This document shows, piece after piece, positions 51,814 to 62,883 of a stretch of DNA of 64,000 nt. Position 1 is the first letter of the stretch; each line of letters opens with the position of its first letter. Below the pieces are notes generated by a model, which was not told the DNA's origin, ran no database searches, and saw nothing but the letters and a program-made list of their open reading frames with translations. The position numbers and the translations under genes are program-made. Origin of the DNA: Thermopolyspora flexuosa. GTDB lineage: Bacteria; Actinomycetota; Actinomycetes; Streptosporangiales; Streptosporangiaceae. Location: NCBI RefSeq assembly GCF_006716785.1, contig NZ_VFPQ01000002.1, positions 124,001-188,000 of the forward strand. Direction: 5' to 3'.

Positions 51814-52089
51814 ATGTGCACGTACGTCACCGAGACCTTCGAATGCGACGGCGCGGGCAAGGGCGCCTCGGGCTGGTTCACCCTGCGCGAGGGCCGCGTC
51901 TACGTCGACCACCCCTACCACTCGACCCATGAGCACACGGTGAACATCGACTTCGTCAACCCCGCCGAGGGCCCCTCGGCCCGGGTCGCGGTCGAGCTCA
52001 CCGAGGAGGCCGCGCTCGCCCTCGTCGACGCCATCCACAAGGCCCTCGCCGCGGCGCCTCCCGGCATCGCCTCCGCCAAGCGCCGCTGA
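51814..52089 (+). CDS. DUF6295 family protein
   Basis: This 91-residue protein starts MCTYVTETFECDGAGKGASG and continues WFTLREGRVYVDHPYHSTHEHTVNIDF (in pieces), which I recognise as DUF6295, common in actinomycetes. A conserved Cys and several His (DHPYHSTHEH) suggest metal binding, but the function is unknown. GGGAGAGG precedes the ATG. It is probably co-transcribed with the dienelactone hydrolase. Confidence 0.8.
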   Translation: MCTYVTETFECDGAGKGASGWFTLREGRVYVDHPYHSTHEHTVNIDFVNPAEGPSARVAVELTEEAALALVDAIHKALAAAPPGIASAKRR

Positions 52090-52103
52090 CCACCTTCCGG
52101 GAC

Positions 52104-52736
52104 GTGCGACCATGGATCGTGCGTTTCGAACTGGTCGTATGGCATGAGGAGAAGCCCATCCCGCGGGAGCGGGCGGCGCGGCTGCGCCGGCGGTTCGCCG
52201 AGGGCACCGACGCGGCCGCGCATCCCGCGGTCGGGGCCTTCGTCGCGGCGCTCTCCGCGCTCTTCCCCGAGGTGGCCGTCGAGGAGCACCCGGGACACGC
52301 CGTGGTGACGATGGAGCCGGAGGTCGCCGACGCCGTCTCCATCCAGGCGTGGGCGCTGGCGAGGAAACACGGCCTCGTCTGCTACGACCCGGTACGCGAC
52401 CTCGTGCACAACCTGGAGCCGGTCGGCGTACACCCCGGCATGCAGCTGCGTACCGGCGACGGCATGATCATTATCGACCCGGACCTGGGGCTGGTGCACG
52501 ACGCCCTCGCCACGTTGTCGCCGCAGAACCCCTTCCTCGCGCTCGTCAACTTCGGGAAGCACTTCCTGCAGGTGTCCCCCATCGGCGACGGCTACGAGCT
52601 GGAGTACAAGGACAGCGTCGCCGGACGGATGCAGCGCACCATGATCGCCGACCTCGAGGAGCTCCGGCGCTGCTTCGCCGAGTACGCCGCGGGCGACCAC
52701 GCCTTCCTCGCCAGGCATGCCTGGCAGGTGGTGTGA
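52104..52736 (+). CDS. protein of unknown function
   Basis: A soluble 210-residue protein, about half charged. It has a DNA-unrelated look: FELVVWHEEKPIPRERAARL at the start, HGLVCYDPVRDLVHNLEP near 95, and FLALVNFGKHFLQVSPIGDG near 145. No domain is recognised. GTG 52104 or GTG 52119 could be the start. It lies 14 bases after DUF6295 and 13 before the DUF72 gene, so it may be co-transcribed. Confidence 0.65.
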   Translation: MRPWIVRFELVVWHEEKPIPRERAARLRRRFAEGTDAAAHPAVGAFVAALSALFPEVAVEEHPGHAVVTMEPEVADAVSIQAWALARKHGLVCYDPVRDLVHNLEPVGVHPGMQLRTGDGMIIIDPDLGLVHDALATLSPQNPFLALVNFGKHFLQVSPIGDGYELEYKDSVAGRMQRTMIADLEELRRCFAEYAAGDHAFLARHAWQVV

Positions 52737-52749
52737 GCATACGGAGGGT

Positions 52750-53643
52750 ATGGCACGGATCCTGATGGGCACCGCCTCCTGGACCGACCGGACGCTGCTC
52801 GCGTCCGGCTGGTACCCGGAGCACGTCACCACGGCGGAGGAACGGCTCGCCTACTACGCCGAGCGGTTCCCCATCGTCGAGGTCGACTCCACCTACTACG
52901 CGCCGCCCGCGGAGAGCACGGTCCGGCTGTGGCGCGACCGTACCCCGCCCGGCTTCACGTTCAACGTGAAGGCGTTCTCGCTGCTCACCGGGCATCCGAC
53001 CCGCCCGGGCGCGTTCTACCGGGACCTGCGCGAGCGGCTCGGCGAGGACAGGCCCACCTACTACCTGCGGCACGTCGACCCGAAGGTCGTGGACGAGGTG
53101 TGGGATCGCTTCCTCGCCGCGCTCGCCCCGCTGCACGAGGCGGGCAAGCTCGGCGCGGTCCTGTTCCAGTTCCCGCAGTGGTTCCCGATCGGCAACCGCA
53201 ACAAGCGGTACATCCTCGAGTGCCTCGGCCGGTGCGCGCCGCTGCCCATCTGTGTGGAGTTCCGCAACCACACCTGGATGAGCGAGGAGAACCGGGCCGA
53301 GACCCTCGACTTCCTCGCCTCGTACGCCGTGCCGTACGTGTGCGTGGACATGCCGCAGGGGTATCCCGGCTCGATCCCGCCGGTCCTCGCGGCCACCGCC
53401 GACCTCGCCGTGGTGCGTTTCCACGGCCACTCGGACAAGTGGACGAGCAAGGACGTCCACGAGCGCTTCGGCTACCGGTACAGCGAGGAGGAGCTCCGGC
53501 AGTGGGCGCCCCGGCTGCGCCGGCTCGCCGAGGACGCCGCCACCACGCACGTGCTGATGAACAACTGCTACCGGGACTACGCCCAGGTCAACGCCCGCCG
53601 GCTCGCCGACCTGCTCCGCGCGTCCGGCGCCCCGGTCGGCTGA
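52750..53643 (+). CDS. DUF72 family protein
   Basis: The 297-residue protein matches DUF72 (YecE-like, TIM-barrel): MGTASWTDRTLL, FPIVEVDSTYYAPP, FTFNVKAFSLLTGHPTRP, LGAVLFQFPQWF, CVEFRNHTWMSEEN, FHGHSDKWTSKDVHERFGYRYSEEEL (in pieces). The function is not established. ATG 52750 is almost abutted by ACGGAGGGT, an unusually short spacing. Confidence 0.88.
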   Translation: MARILMGTASWTDRTLLASGWYPEHVTTAEERLAYYAERFPIVEVDSTYYAPPAESTVRLWRDRTPPGFTFNVKAFSLLTGHPTRPGAFYRDLRERLGEDRPTYYLRHVDPKVVDEVWDRFLAALAPLHEAGKLGAVLFQFPQWFPIGNRNKRYILECLGRCAPLPICVEFRNHTWMSEENRAETLDFLASYAVPYVCVDMPQGYPGSIPPVLAATADLAVVRFHGHSDKWTSKDVHERFGYRYSEEELRQWAPRLRRLAEDAATTHVLMNNCYRDYAQVNARRLADLLRASGAPVG

Positions 53644-53705
53644 CTCGGTTTCCTCGTCCCCAGGGGTGTGGACAACTCACTTCACTTCGGCATGGAGAGG
53701 TCCGT

Positions 53706-54122
53706 TCAGGCCTCGTTCGCCGGGTCCGGCCAGGGACGTCGCCGGGCGAGCAGCTCGGGGTACTCGGGCTGCAGCACGCAGAACTCGTTGCCCCACGGGT
53801 CGCGCAACACCCAGAAGTCGAAGCCACGCTCCCGCTGGTGGTCCCAGCGGGTCGCGCCGAGCGCCTCCAGCCTGCGGACCTCGGCCTCCACGTCGTCGGT
53901 CTCGATGTCGATGTGCACGCGCTCCTTCGACGTCTTCGGGTCGCGGGTGGCCTGGAGGAGGATGCGGATGTCCGAGTCCGGCAGCCGGAGCTTGCGGTAG
54001 ATGCCGGAGCTCTGCGGGCCCAGCGGCTCCTCGGTCGCGTCGAGCGCGGCCGCCCAGAAGGCGACACCGCGATCAAGGTCGTCCACGTCGATGACGATGT
54101 GACACACCCGGCTCCGATGCAT
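53706..54122 (-). CDS. VOC-superfamily (glyoxalase-like) protein
   Basis: The 138-residue protein is a VOC pair: VCHIVIDVDDLDRGVAFWAAALD, ERVHIDIETDDVEAEVRRLEALGA, then WVLRDPWGNEFCVLQPEYPELL. His, His and Glu (CHIV, VHID, NEFCVLQPE) could form the metal site. Substrate unknown. GGAGGGAC precedes ATG 54122; an ORF extends to 54203 without a start signal. Confidence 0.85.
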   Translation of the reverse strand: MHRSRVCHIVIDVDDLDRGVAFWAAALDATEEPLGPQSSGIYRKLRLPDSDIRILLQATRDPKTSKERVHIDIETDDVEAEVRRLEALGATRWDHQRERGFDFWVLRDPWGNEFCVLQPEYPELLARRRPWPDPANEA

Positions 54123-54212
54123 GTCCCTCCGCCCCACCGCGGCCGCCCGGTGCCCTCGCCTCCTCCGGGCGGCCGTCACGATCCCGACCGAAGGAAACCT
54201 CACGGCCCATCT

Positions 54213-54221
54213 TTATCCACA
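54213..54221 (+). other. DnaA box
   Basis: TTATCCACA, the classical consensus, in the gene-free region upstream of tRNA-Ile(GAT). Confidence 0.6.
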
Positions 54222-54916
54222 GGTCCTGACCCGTGCCGCGGCCGCCCCGGCCGGCTCACGGCGTCACCGGGACACGTGTCCTTGCGGGCGTCGCCTTGGC
54301 CTCTACCCGGCGTACCGCCCAGAGTCCGGCCGAGCGTCGGCTCCCACTGCGAACGCCCCGGCGGCCATTCCAACGGATCGAACGATCCCCGGCCTCTGCT
54401 GGGGAAAGGAACCGTAGACCTGCGGGCCGGACCGTCGCCCCGCGTCTCGGGCGGCCGGCCTTGCGCCCCATCAGCGACCCTGTACCGCGGACCCGGTCGG
54501 TGTGCCTGCACGGGCGCCCCGGCGACCGCCACCGGTTTTCCACAGACGATGTGGAGGACCGAGTGCCGGGTCGGCCGCAGCGTCATCCGTCCTGGCGGCA
54601 CACCCATCGCCTCGGCCGCTCGCATCCACAGACGAGGACCCCCAAACGTGCGGCATGCTCCGCCGCCCCAGCGCCACCGGCGGCACAGCCGCTCAAGAGG
54701 ACGCCCTGAAAGCCCCGCCAGGCCCCCACCGCCCATCTCGGACCCTTTGGGGGCTGTGGAAGGGGAGCCGCCGCTTGGCCGCCCCTGTGGCACGTCGGGA
54801 GCCCAGCGCGTCGTCGTACGCCCGTCGGCCCGATACCGCCCACCGGTAGGGCTGTGGATCGGTTCGCCGAAGAGTCGTCCACAGCTTCGTCACCCGGTTG
54901 GTCACGCAGACACGCG

Positions 54917-54951
54917 AAAGGCCGTCCTCCCGATCCCGGAAAACGGCCTTT
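54917..54951 (-). terminator. terminator of the tRNA-Ile transcript
   Basis: AAAGGCCGT (54917-54925) and ACGGCCTTT (54943-54951) form a 9-base-pair stem with a 17-base loop, 6 bases downstream of the tRNA 3' end on the minus strand. Confidence 0.7.
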
Positions 54952-54957
54952 GAGATG

Positions 54958-55034
54958 TGGTGGGGCTATCTGGACTTGAACCAGAGACCTCTTCCTTATC
55001 AGGGAAGCGCTCTAACCGACTGAGCTATAGCCCC
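54958..55034 (-). tRNA. tRNA-Ile (GAT), CCA encoded
   Basis: On the minus strand a 77-base cloverleaf: acceptor GGGGCTA with TAGCCCC, D-arm GCTC/GAGC, anticodon stem CTTCC/GGAAG around loop CTGATAA (anticodon GAT), T-arm TCTGG/CCAGA with TTCAAGT, discriminator A and encoded CCA. The gyrA-DUF3566-tRNA-Ile order is common in actinobacteria. A tRNA-Ala often following is absent here. Confidence 0.97.
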
Positions 55035-55167
55035 GTGCGCTTCGGGCGGTATGGAGCGTATCGCATCCGTGGGCCGGAAGCGAATCCGTCGCCCTGGCTG
55101 AGTAAAGCTTACCGTGTCCCGAGGGGTGCTCGCGCCGCTCTTTCCCGACGGAACGGCGGTGCCGGCG

Positions 55168-55196
55168 GGGAGTCCGCCCGCGCGGGGCGGACTCCC
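55168..55196 (-). terminator. terminator of the gyrB-gyrA-DUF3566 operon
   Basis: GGGAGTCCGCCC and GGGCGGACTCCC pair perfectly (12 base pairs) around a 5-base loop, starting 14 bases after the DUF3566 stop. Confidence 0.8.
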
Positions 55197-55209
55197 GGCA
55201 CGCCTGGGG

Positions 55210-56028
55210 TCACTCGGCCTCGCTGAACGTCACCTCGATCCCGCCGACGAGCTGGGCGGACAGGTTGTAGATCACGGCACCCAGGGTGGAGAGGGCGGTG
55301 ATGAGGACGACGTTCACGGCACCGAGCAGGGCCGTGTAGCCGAGGATGCGGACCGGCTCGAACCAGGAGGCGATGTCGAAGCTCGCCTGGCCGTTCTCGC
55401 CCTTGGTGAGCTGGTTCACCGTTGAGATGATCGAGTCGAACACGCCGAGGCCGGACAGCACGGCGTACAGGACCGCGACGGCCACGAACAGCACCACGAA
55501 GCCGACGAGGGCGATGACGAAGCTGAACTTCATCGCCGACCACGGCTCGATGCGGCGCAGGATCAGGTGGGCCTTGCGCGGCTGACGGTCCGCCTTGCCG
55601 GACTTGGCGGCCGCGGGCTTGGGAGCCGGCTTGGGCGCCTGCTTCGGGGCGGACGGGGGCGTGGGCTGCACCGCGGTGGGCGAGTCGGCGGGCCCGCCGC
55701 CCGGGCGGTTCCCCACGCCGTCCCGGGCGTCCTGGCGGACGCCGGCGCCGGCCGCGGCCGGGCCGTCCCCCGCGGACCACGACTTGTCCGGCCGTATGCG
55801 TCGGGTGGCGTTGTCGTCCGGCTTGGCGCCCACGGCATCGTGCCGGCGCGGCGCGGTCGGCTCCGCGGCGGAGTTCGCGGCCCCGCCCGCGGGGCGCGTA
55901 GCGCCGTCCCGCTGCTGCTTGTCCCCCGCCTGCTCGCGGGGCTGGGTCGCCGCCGGACTGCCCGGCGGTTGGTTACGGTTGCCGGACGTGCCCGTCTTGG
56001 CGCCGCCGGAGTTGGCCTGGCTGCTCAT
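55210..56028 (-). CDS. DUF3566 membrane protein
   Basis: The 272-residue protein has a long disordered N-terminus (about 150 residues of Pro/Ala/Gly/Asn/Lys-rich sequence). The C-terminal DUF3566 domain has two transmembrane helices (about 165-190, SFVIALVGFVVLFVAVAVLYAVL; and about 230-255, YTALLGAVNVVLITALSTLG). The family follows gyrA in most actinobacteria, and its role is not settled. Its ATG shares one base with the gyrA stop (TAATG), so it is co-translated. Confidence 0.92.
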   Translation of the reverse strand: MSSQANSGGAKTGTSGNRNQPPGSPAATQPREQAGDKQQRDGATRPAGGAANSAAEPTAPRRHDAVGAKPDDNATRRIRPDKSWSAGDGPAAAGAGVRQDARDGVGNRPGGGPADSPTAVQPTPPSAPKQAPKPAPKPAAAKSGKADRQPRKAHLILRRIEPWSAMKFSFVIALVGFVVLFVAVAVLYAVLSGLGVFDSIISTVNQLTKGENGQASFDIASWFEPVRILGYTALLGAVNVVLITALSTLGAVIYNLSAQLVGGIEVTFSEAE

Positions 56029-58556
56029 TACTGGTCTCCTGCCGGGTTCTGCTCGTTCTGCGGCGCGTCAGCGTCAAGCGAATCGTCGCCCCGCGTCTCG
56101 GCGTTGCGGGCGAGTGCGACGACGCTGTCCCCCGCCGCGAGATTCATGAGACGAACCCCCATGGTCTGCCGACCGCTCTGCTTGATCTCGCCTGCGCTCG
56201 TGCGGATCACCCCGCCCGCGGACGTGATCGCGAAGACCTCGTCCTCGGGGTTCACCATCACCGCTCCGACCAGCTTCCCACGGGAGCTGACGATTTTCGC
56301 GGTGAGCACTCCCTTACCACCACGGCCTTGAACCGGGTACTGGCTCGCGGCCGTGCGCTTTGCGTACCCACCTTCGGTCGCGACCAACAGGTCTTCGCCA
56401 TCACTTACCACGTTCATTGCCAGCAGCTCGTCCCCCTCGGAGAACCGCATCCCGATGACGCCGCTGGTGGCACGGCCCATCGGACGCAGCGCCTCGTCCG
56501 AGGCGGTGAACCGGATCGACATGGCGTTGCGGGAGACCAGCAGCAGGTCGTCGTTCTCCGAGACGAGGCGCGCCGCCACCACCTCGTCATCCTCGCGGAG
56601 GTTGATCGCGATGAGGCCACCGGATCGCGGCGAATCGTACTCTGACAGCCGGGTCTTCTTCACCAGACCGGCCCGAGTGGCGAGCACCAGGTACGGCGCG
56701 GCGTTGTAGTCCCGCAGCGCGAGGACCTCGACCACGCGCTCGTCCGGCTGCATGGCGAGCAGGTTCGCCAGGTGCTGGCCACGGCCGTCCCGCGGCGCCT
56801 CGGGCAGCTCGTACGCCTTGACCCGGTAGACCCGGCCCTTGTTGGTGAAGACGAGCAGCCAGTGGTGGGTCGTGGTGACGAAGAAGTGCTCGACGATGTC
56901 GTCCTGGCGGAGCTGCGCCCCGCGCACCCCCTTGCCGCCCCGCTTCTGCGCCCGGTACATGTCGGTCTTGGTGCGCTTGGCGTAGCCGCCGCGGGTGATC
57001 GTGACGACGATGTCCTCCTCGGCGATCAGGTCCTCGACGGACACGTCGCCGTCGTAGGCGATGATCTCGGTCTGCCGGTCGTCGCCGTACTTGTTCGCGA
57101 TCTCGGTGAGCTCGTCCGCGATGATCTGGCGCTGCCGCTCCGGCGAGCCGAGGATGTCGTGGTAGTCGGCGATCTGCGCCATGAGCGCGTCGTACTCGTC
57201 GGTGATCTGCTGGCGCTCGAGCGCGGCGAGCTTACGGAGCTGCATGTCGAGGATCGCCTGGGCCTGGACCTCGTCGATCTCGAGCAGCTCCTGCAGGCCG
57301 ATCGACGCCTGGGCGGCCGACGGCGAGTTCCGGATGAGCTCGATCACCTCGTCGAGGCGCTCCAGCGCCTTGAGCAGCGCGCGCAGGATGTGCGCCCGCT
57401 CCTCGGCCTTGCGCAGCAGGTACCGGGTGCGCCGGACGACGACCTCGATCTGGTGGTTGATGTAGTGCTTGACGAACTGGTCGAGCCGCAGCGTGCGCGG
57501 CACGCCGTCGACCAGGGCGAGCATGTTCGCGCCGAACGTGTCCTGCAGCTGGGTGTGCTTGTACAGGTTGTTCAGCACGACCTTGGGCACGGCGTCCCGC
57601 TTGAGCACGATCACCAGGCGCTGGCCGGTGCGCGTGGAGGTCTCGTCCCGGACGTCCGCGATGCCGCTGATCTTGCCGTCCTTGACCAGCTCGGCGATCT
57701 TCTGCGCGAGGTTGTCCGGGTTGACCTGGTACGGCAGGGCCGTGACGACGAGCGTCTGCCGCCCCTTGACGTCCTCCTCGATCTCGACCACGGCGCGCAT
57801 GGTGATCGAGCCGCGGCCGGTGCGGTACGCCTCCTCGATGCCCCGCCGGCCGACGATGAGCGCCCCGGTGGGGAAGTCCGGGCCCTTGATGCGGGCGATC
57901 AGGCCCTCGAGCAGCTCCTCGTCGCTCGCGTCGGGGTGCTGCAGCGCCCACTTGACCCCCTCGACCACCTCGCGGAGGTTGTGCGGGGGGATGTTGGTCG
58001 CCATGCCGACGGCGATCCCCGACGAGCCGTTGACGAGCAGGTTGGGGAACCGCGCCGGGAGCACCTCCGGCTCCTGTGACCGACCGTCGTAGTTCGGCTG
58101 GAAGTCGACGGTCTCCTTCTCGATGTCACGGAGCATCTCCATGGCGATCGGCGCGAGCTTGCACTCGGTGTACCGCATCGCCGCCGGAGGGTCGTTGCCC
58201 GGGGAGCCGAAGTTCCCCTGGCCGTCGACGAGGGGGTAGCGCATCGCCCAGGGCTGCGCCAGCCGTACCACGGTGTCGTAGATCGACGCGTCGCCGTGCG
58301 GGTGGTAGGAGCCCATGACGTCGCCGACCACGCGGGAGCACTTGAAGTACCCCCGGTCGGGCCGGTAGCCGCCGTCGTACATCGCGTAGAGCACGCGGCG
58401 GTGCACGGGCTTGAGGCCGTCCCGCACGTCCGGCAGCGCGCGCGACACGATGACCGACATCGCGTAGTCGATGTAGCTACGCTGCATCTCGAACTGGATG
58501 TCGATCGGCTGCACGCGATCGGCCGGCGGTGTGGGCGGGGTGTTGACTTCCGTCAC
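56028..58556 (-). CDS. gyrA: DNA gyrase subunit A
   Basis: The 842-residue protein has the breakage-reunion domain with catalytic Tyr in AMRYTECKL (about residue 130) and a hinge [17 protein letters not shown]. There Ala takes the place of E. coli Ser83, as in mycobacteria, while Asp87 is kept. The C-terminal beta-pinwheel starts near 510 and includes the GyrA box RGGKGV. With GyrB it introduces negative supercoils. The gene lies 42 bases downstream of gyrB in the same operon. Confidence 0.98.
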   Translation of the reverse strand: MTEVNTPPTPPADRVQPIDIQFEMQRSYIDYAMSVIVSRALPDVRDGLKPVHRRVLYAMYDGGYRPDRGYFKCSRVVGDVMGSYHPHGDASIYDTVVRLAQPWAMRYPLVDGQGNFGSPGNDPPAAMRYTECKLAPIAMEMLRDIEKETVDFQPNYDGRSQEPEVLPARFPNLLVNGSSGIAVGMATNIPPHNLREVVEGVKWALQHPDASDEELLEGLIARIKGPDFPTGALIVGRRGIEEAYRTGRGSITMRAVVEIEEDVKGRQTLVVTALPYQVNPDNLAQKIAELVKDGKISGIADVRDETSTRTGQRLVIVLKRDAVPKVVLNNLYKHTQLQDTFGANMLALVDGVPRTLRLDQFVKHYINHQIEVVVRRTRYLLRKAEERAHILRALLKALERLDEVIELIRNSPSAAQASIGLQELLEIDEVQAQAILDMQLRKLAALERQQITDEYDALMAQIADYHDILGSPERQRQIIADELTEIANKYGDDRQTEIIAYDGDVSVEDLIAEEDIVVTITRGGYAKRTKTDMYRAQKRGGKGVRGAQLRQDDIVEHFFVTTTHHWLLVFTNKGRVYRVKAYELPEAPRDGRGQHLANLLAMQPDERVVEVLALRDYNAAPYLVLATRAGLVKKTRLSEYDSPRSGGLIAINLREDDEVVAARLVSENDDLLLVSRNAMSIRFTASDEALRPMGRATSGVIGMRFSEGDELLAMNVVSDGEDLLVATEGGYAKRTAASQYPVQGRGGKGVLTAKIVSSRGKLVGAVMVNPEDEVFAITSAGGVIRTSAGEIKQSGRQTMGVRLMNLAAGDSVVALARNAETRGDDSLDADAPQNEQNPAGDQ

Positions 58557-58598
58557 GGATGGAGGTCCTCTCGCAAGTCTCTGCGGGTACGGCTGTCG

Positions 58599-60581
<1,983 letters not shown>

Positions 60582-60875
60582 CTAGCGATGCACTGTCCCT
60601 GTGGTGCCCGTCACCGTCGTGAATGCCCCCGTTGCGGTCACCCGGGGGGAATCGGTATCAAACCGGGGTGACACGCAGGTGGCCGTATCCGGAATCCGGC
60701 TCCATTCTACCGGGTTCGGCGGACTGACGTGGCGGCAACAGCCGCTCAAACGCCCTGTAACGCTCCGACCCCCGGGATCGGCATCCCCCTACGTGGCCAC
60801 ACCATCACGTCGCCCGGTGGCCTGTGAGCGCCTCTTAGCGGGGCGGACATCCCGGTTTCGTACGGTTGCGCCGCG

Positions 60876-61403
60876 TCAGCCGTACGTGTCGCGGGGACCA
60901 CGCCCGGTGACCCGCAGGCCCCCGGCGGGCCGGGTGCCGCCCTGCGGCCCGTGCACCCGCACCCGGCTCACCGTGCCGTCGCCGAGCTCCTCGTTGAGCC
61001 GTTTGATCAGCACGGAGGCGAGCAGCCGTACCTGGGTCGCCCACGCGGTCGAGTCAGCGGCCACGGTCACCTCGCCGTCCTGGAACGACACCGGCCGGGT
61101 GTGCGCGGCGAGCTCGGGGCCGACGATCTCGGCCCACCGGCCGAACACGCCGCCGACCGCGGCCTCGCGCTCCCAGCCGCGCGCGGCGAGCAGCTCCCGG
61201 ATCGCCCGGCCGAACGGCAGCGGGTCGCCGGCCTCGCGGCGCGCGCCCGCCCCTCCCCGGGGCTCGGTACGGCGCGGCTCGCTGCGCGGCAGCCGGCCGC
61301 GGCGGGCGGCGTCCGCCTTCGCCTGGGCCAGCTTCTCCCGCGCCTGGGCGGCGCCCCGGGCGTTCACCTCGCGCCGGGACCGGGCGCCCTCGTCAGCGGA
61401 CAC
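60876..61403 (-). CDS. dciA: DciA-like DUF721 protein, helicase-loading candidate
   Basis: This 175-residue protein has a basic, disordered N-terminus and a C-terminal DUF721 domain (about 60-155: [53 protein letters not shown] in pieces, [18 protein letters not shown]). DUF721 is DciA, which loads DnaB helicase in bacteria lacking DnaC. It sits between recF and gyrB, its classical position in actinobacteria. GTG 61403 overlaps the recF stop by 11 bases. Confidence 0.93.
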   Translation of the reverse strand: MSADEGARSRREVNARGAAQAREKLAQAKADAARRGRLPRSEPRRTEPRGGAGARREAGDPLPFGRAIRELLAARGWEREAAVGGVFGRWAEIVGPELAAHTRPVSFQDGEVTVAADSTAWATQVRLLASVLIKRLNEELGDGTVSRVRVHGPQGGTRPAGGLRVTGRGPRDTYG

Positions 61404-62625
61404 GCGTGACCCTCCCCTCCGCCACGTCGAACCGGGCCCCGGTCAGCTCGGCGGGCACGTCCTCCGGTGCCGCCGCGGTGATCAGGACCTGCTCGGCCGG
61501 GGCGACGATCTCCGCCAGGCGGCGCCTGCGGAAGGTGTCGAGCTCGGCGAACACGTCGTCGAGGATGAGCACCGGGTCGCCGCCGCCGTCGGCGCGCAGC
61601 AGTTCGTAGGCGGCCAGGCGCAGCGCGAGCGCGAACGACCAGGACTCGCCGTGGCTGGCGTAGCCGCGGGCGGGCAGGTCGCCGAGGCGCAGCTCGAGGT
61701 CGTCGCGGTGCGGGCCCACCAGGTTCACCCCGCGCTCCAGCTCCGCGGGCCGGGCGGCGAGCAGGGCCTCGCGCAGCGCGGCGGCGAGCGCGGCCCGGTC
61801 GGCGGCACCCGGCTCGGGCGTTTCCCCGGGCCCGGGTACGGCGGGGCCGCCGCCTTGTCCACCGGCTGTGGACAACGTGGAGCGGTAGCGCAGGTCGGCG
61901 GTGCCGGAGGAGGGGGCGAGCGCGGCGTACGCCTTGGCCACCAGCGGCCGCAGCGCCTCCACCAGGTCGAGCCGGGCGGCGAGCAGCTCGGCCCCGATCC
62001 GGGCGAGGTGCGCGTCCCACACCTCGAGCGTGCTCAGCACGTCCCCGGCGCCGGCCGCGGCCCACGCGGCCTCGTCCGCCGCCCGCCGCGCGCTGCGGCC
62101 CCGGCCCGCCCGGGCGGCCGCGGCGGCGCGCAGCAGGGCGCCCCGCTGCTTGAGCACCCGCTCGTAGTCCGCCCGCACGCCCGCGAACCGGGGGGCGCGG
62201 GCCACCAGCAGCTCGTCGAGGAAACGGCGCCGCTCGGCCGGGTCCCCCTTGACCATGGCGAGGTCCTCGGGCGCGAACAGCACCGAGCGCAGCAGGCCGA
62301 GCACGTCGCGGGCGCGGGGGACGGGGGAGCGGTTGAGCCGGGCCCGGTTCGACCGGCCCGGGTTGATCTCCAGCTCGATGAGCGCGCGCCGGTCGTCGCG
62401 CACCACGGCCGCGCGCACGATCGCGCGGGGGGCGCCGTGCCGTACCAGCGGGCCGTCGGAGGCGACCCGGTGGCTGGACTGGGTCGCCACGTAGCCCACC
62501 GCCTCGACCAGGTTCGTCTTGCCGTGCCCGTTCGGCCCGACGAACGCGGTCACGCCGGGCTCCAGGTCGAGCTCGGCCGCCGGGTACGAGCGGAAGTCGG
62601 TCAGCGACAGGTGGGCCACGTGCAC
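61393..62625 (-). CDS. recF: DNA replication/repair ATPase RecF
   Basis: The 410-residue protein has Walker [16 protein letters not shown] (about 30-40), the D-loop region [14 protein letters not shown]-like signature [15 protein letters not shown] and Walker [12 protein letters not shown]. It loads RecA on gaps. An insertion of about 30 residues near 255 ([19 protein letters not shown]) lies in an unconserved loop. GTG 62625 gives the common MHVAHLSL start; GTG 62619 has better ribosome-binding spacing. Within it, at 61855-61875, two DnaA boxes face each other. Confidence 0.96.
   Translation of the reverse strand: MHVAHLSLTDFRSYPAAELDLEPGVTAFVGPNGHGKTNLVEAVGYVATQSSHRVASDGPLVRHGAPRAIVRAAVVRDDRRALIELEINPGRSNRARLNRSPVPRARDVLGLLRSVLFAPEDLAMVKGDPAERRRFLDELLVARAPRFAGVRADYERVLKQRGALLRAAAAARAGRGRSARRAADEAAWAAAGAGDVLSTLEVWDAHLARIGAELLAARLDLVEALRPLVAKAYAALAPSSGTADLRYRSTLSTAGGQGGGPAVPGPGETPEPGAADRAALAAALREALLAARPAELERGVNLVGPHRDDLELRLGDLPARGYASHGESWSFALALRLAAYELLRADGGGDPVLILDDVFAELDTFRRRRLAEIVAPAEQVLITAAAPEDVPAELTGARFDVAEGRVTRVR
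61855..61875. other. facing DnaA boxes inside recF
   Basis: TTGTCCAC, CGGCT and GTGGACAA form a perfect 21-base inverted repeat. One arm extends to the perfect actinobacterial DnaA box TTGTCCACA on the minus strand; the other has one mismatch. Confidence 0.5.
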
Positions 62626-62749
62626 TCCCCCGAGGGTAGCCGGACGGGCGGCCGCCCGGGTGATCGCGCGGCGCGGCCGACGGCGTCCGTCAGGGCGGCC
62701 GGCGGGCGTCCGTCAAATCGGGCCCGGGGCCTTTGCCGGGGGCCTGCGG

Positions 62750-62883
62750 CCGTCCACAGCCTGGGGCGATTACCGTCCGCAGGCTGTGGATAACCTTTCG
62801 GCCCAGGCCGTGAAAACGCCTGTCCTGCCTGGTCAGAAGGGGTTCCCGCCCACCTGTGGATATCTTCGCGAGCCTGTGGATTA
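62750..62883. other. DnaA-box cluster between recF and gnd
   Basis: Four 9-mers: CCGTCCACA (62750-62758, plus), TTATCCACA (minus, 62785-62793, perfect), ATATCCACA (minus, 62855-62863) and TAATCCACA (minus, 62875-62883). They occupy 134 bases of the 255-base gap before recF, which otherwise holds no gene. Confidence 0.6.

Larger units (their letters stand above)
54123..54957. other. gene-free region with clustered DnaA-box-like sequences
   Basis: The 835-base stretch has no supportable ORF. It contains seven TCCACA-core 9-mers on both strands (54213, 54536, 54550, 54622, 54756, 54853, 54875), and an eighth (TTGTCCACA, minus strand, 53667-53675) lies just beyond the VOC gene. It ends in the tRNA terminator. 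It may bind DnaA. Confidence 0.55.

Noticed and set aside
54123-54957. tRNA-Ala expected next to tRNA-Ile
   Set aside because: I looked for a second cloverleaf on both strands in this region and did not see one.
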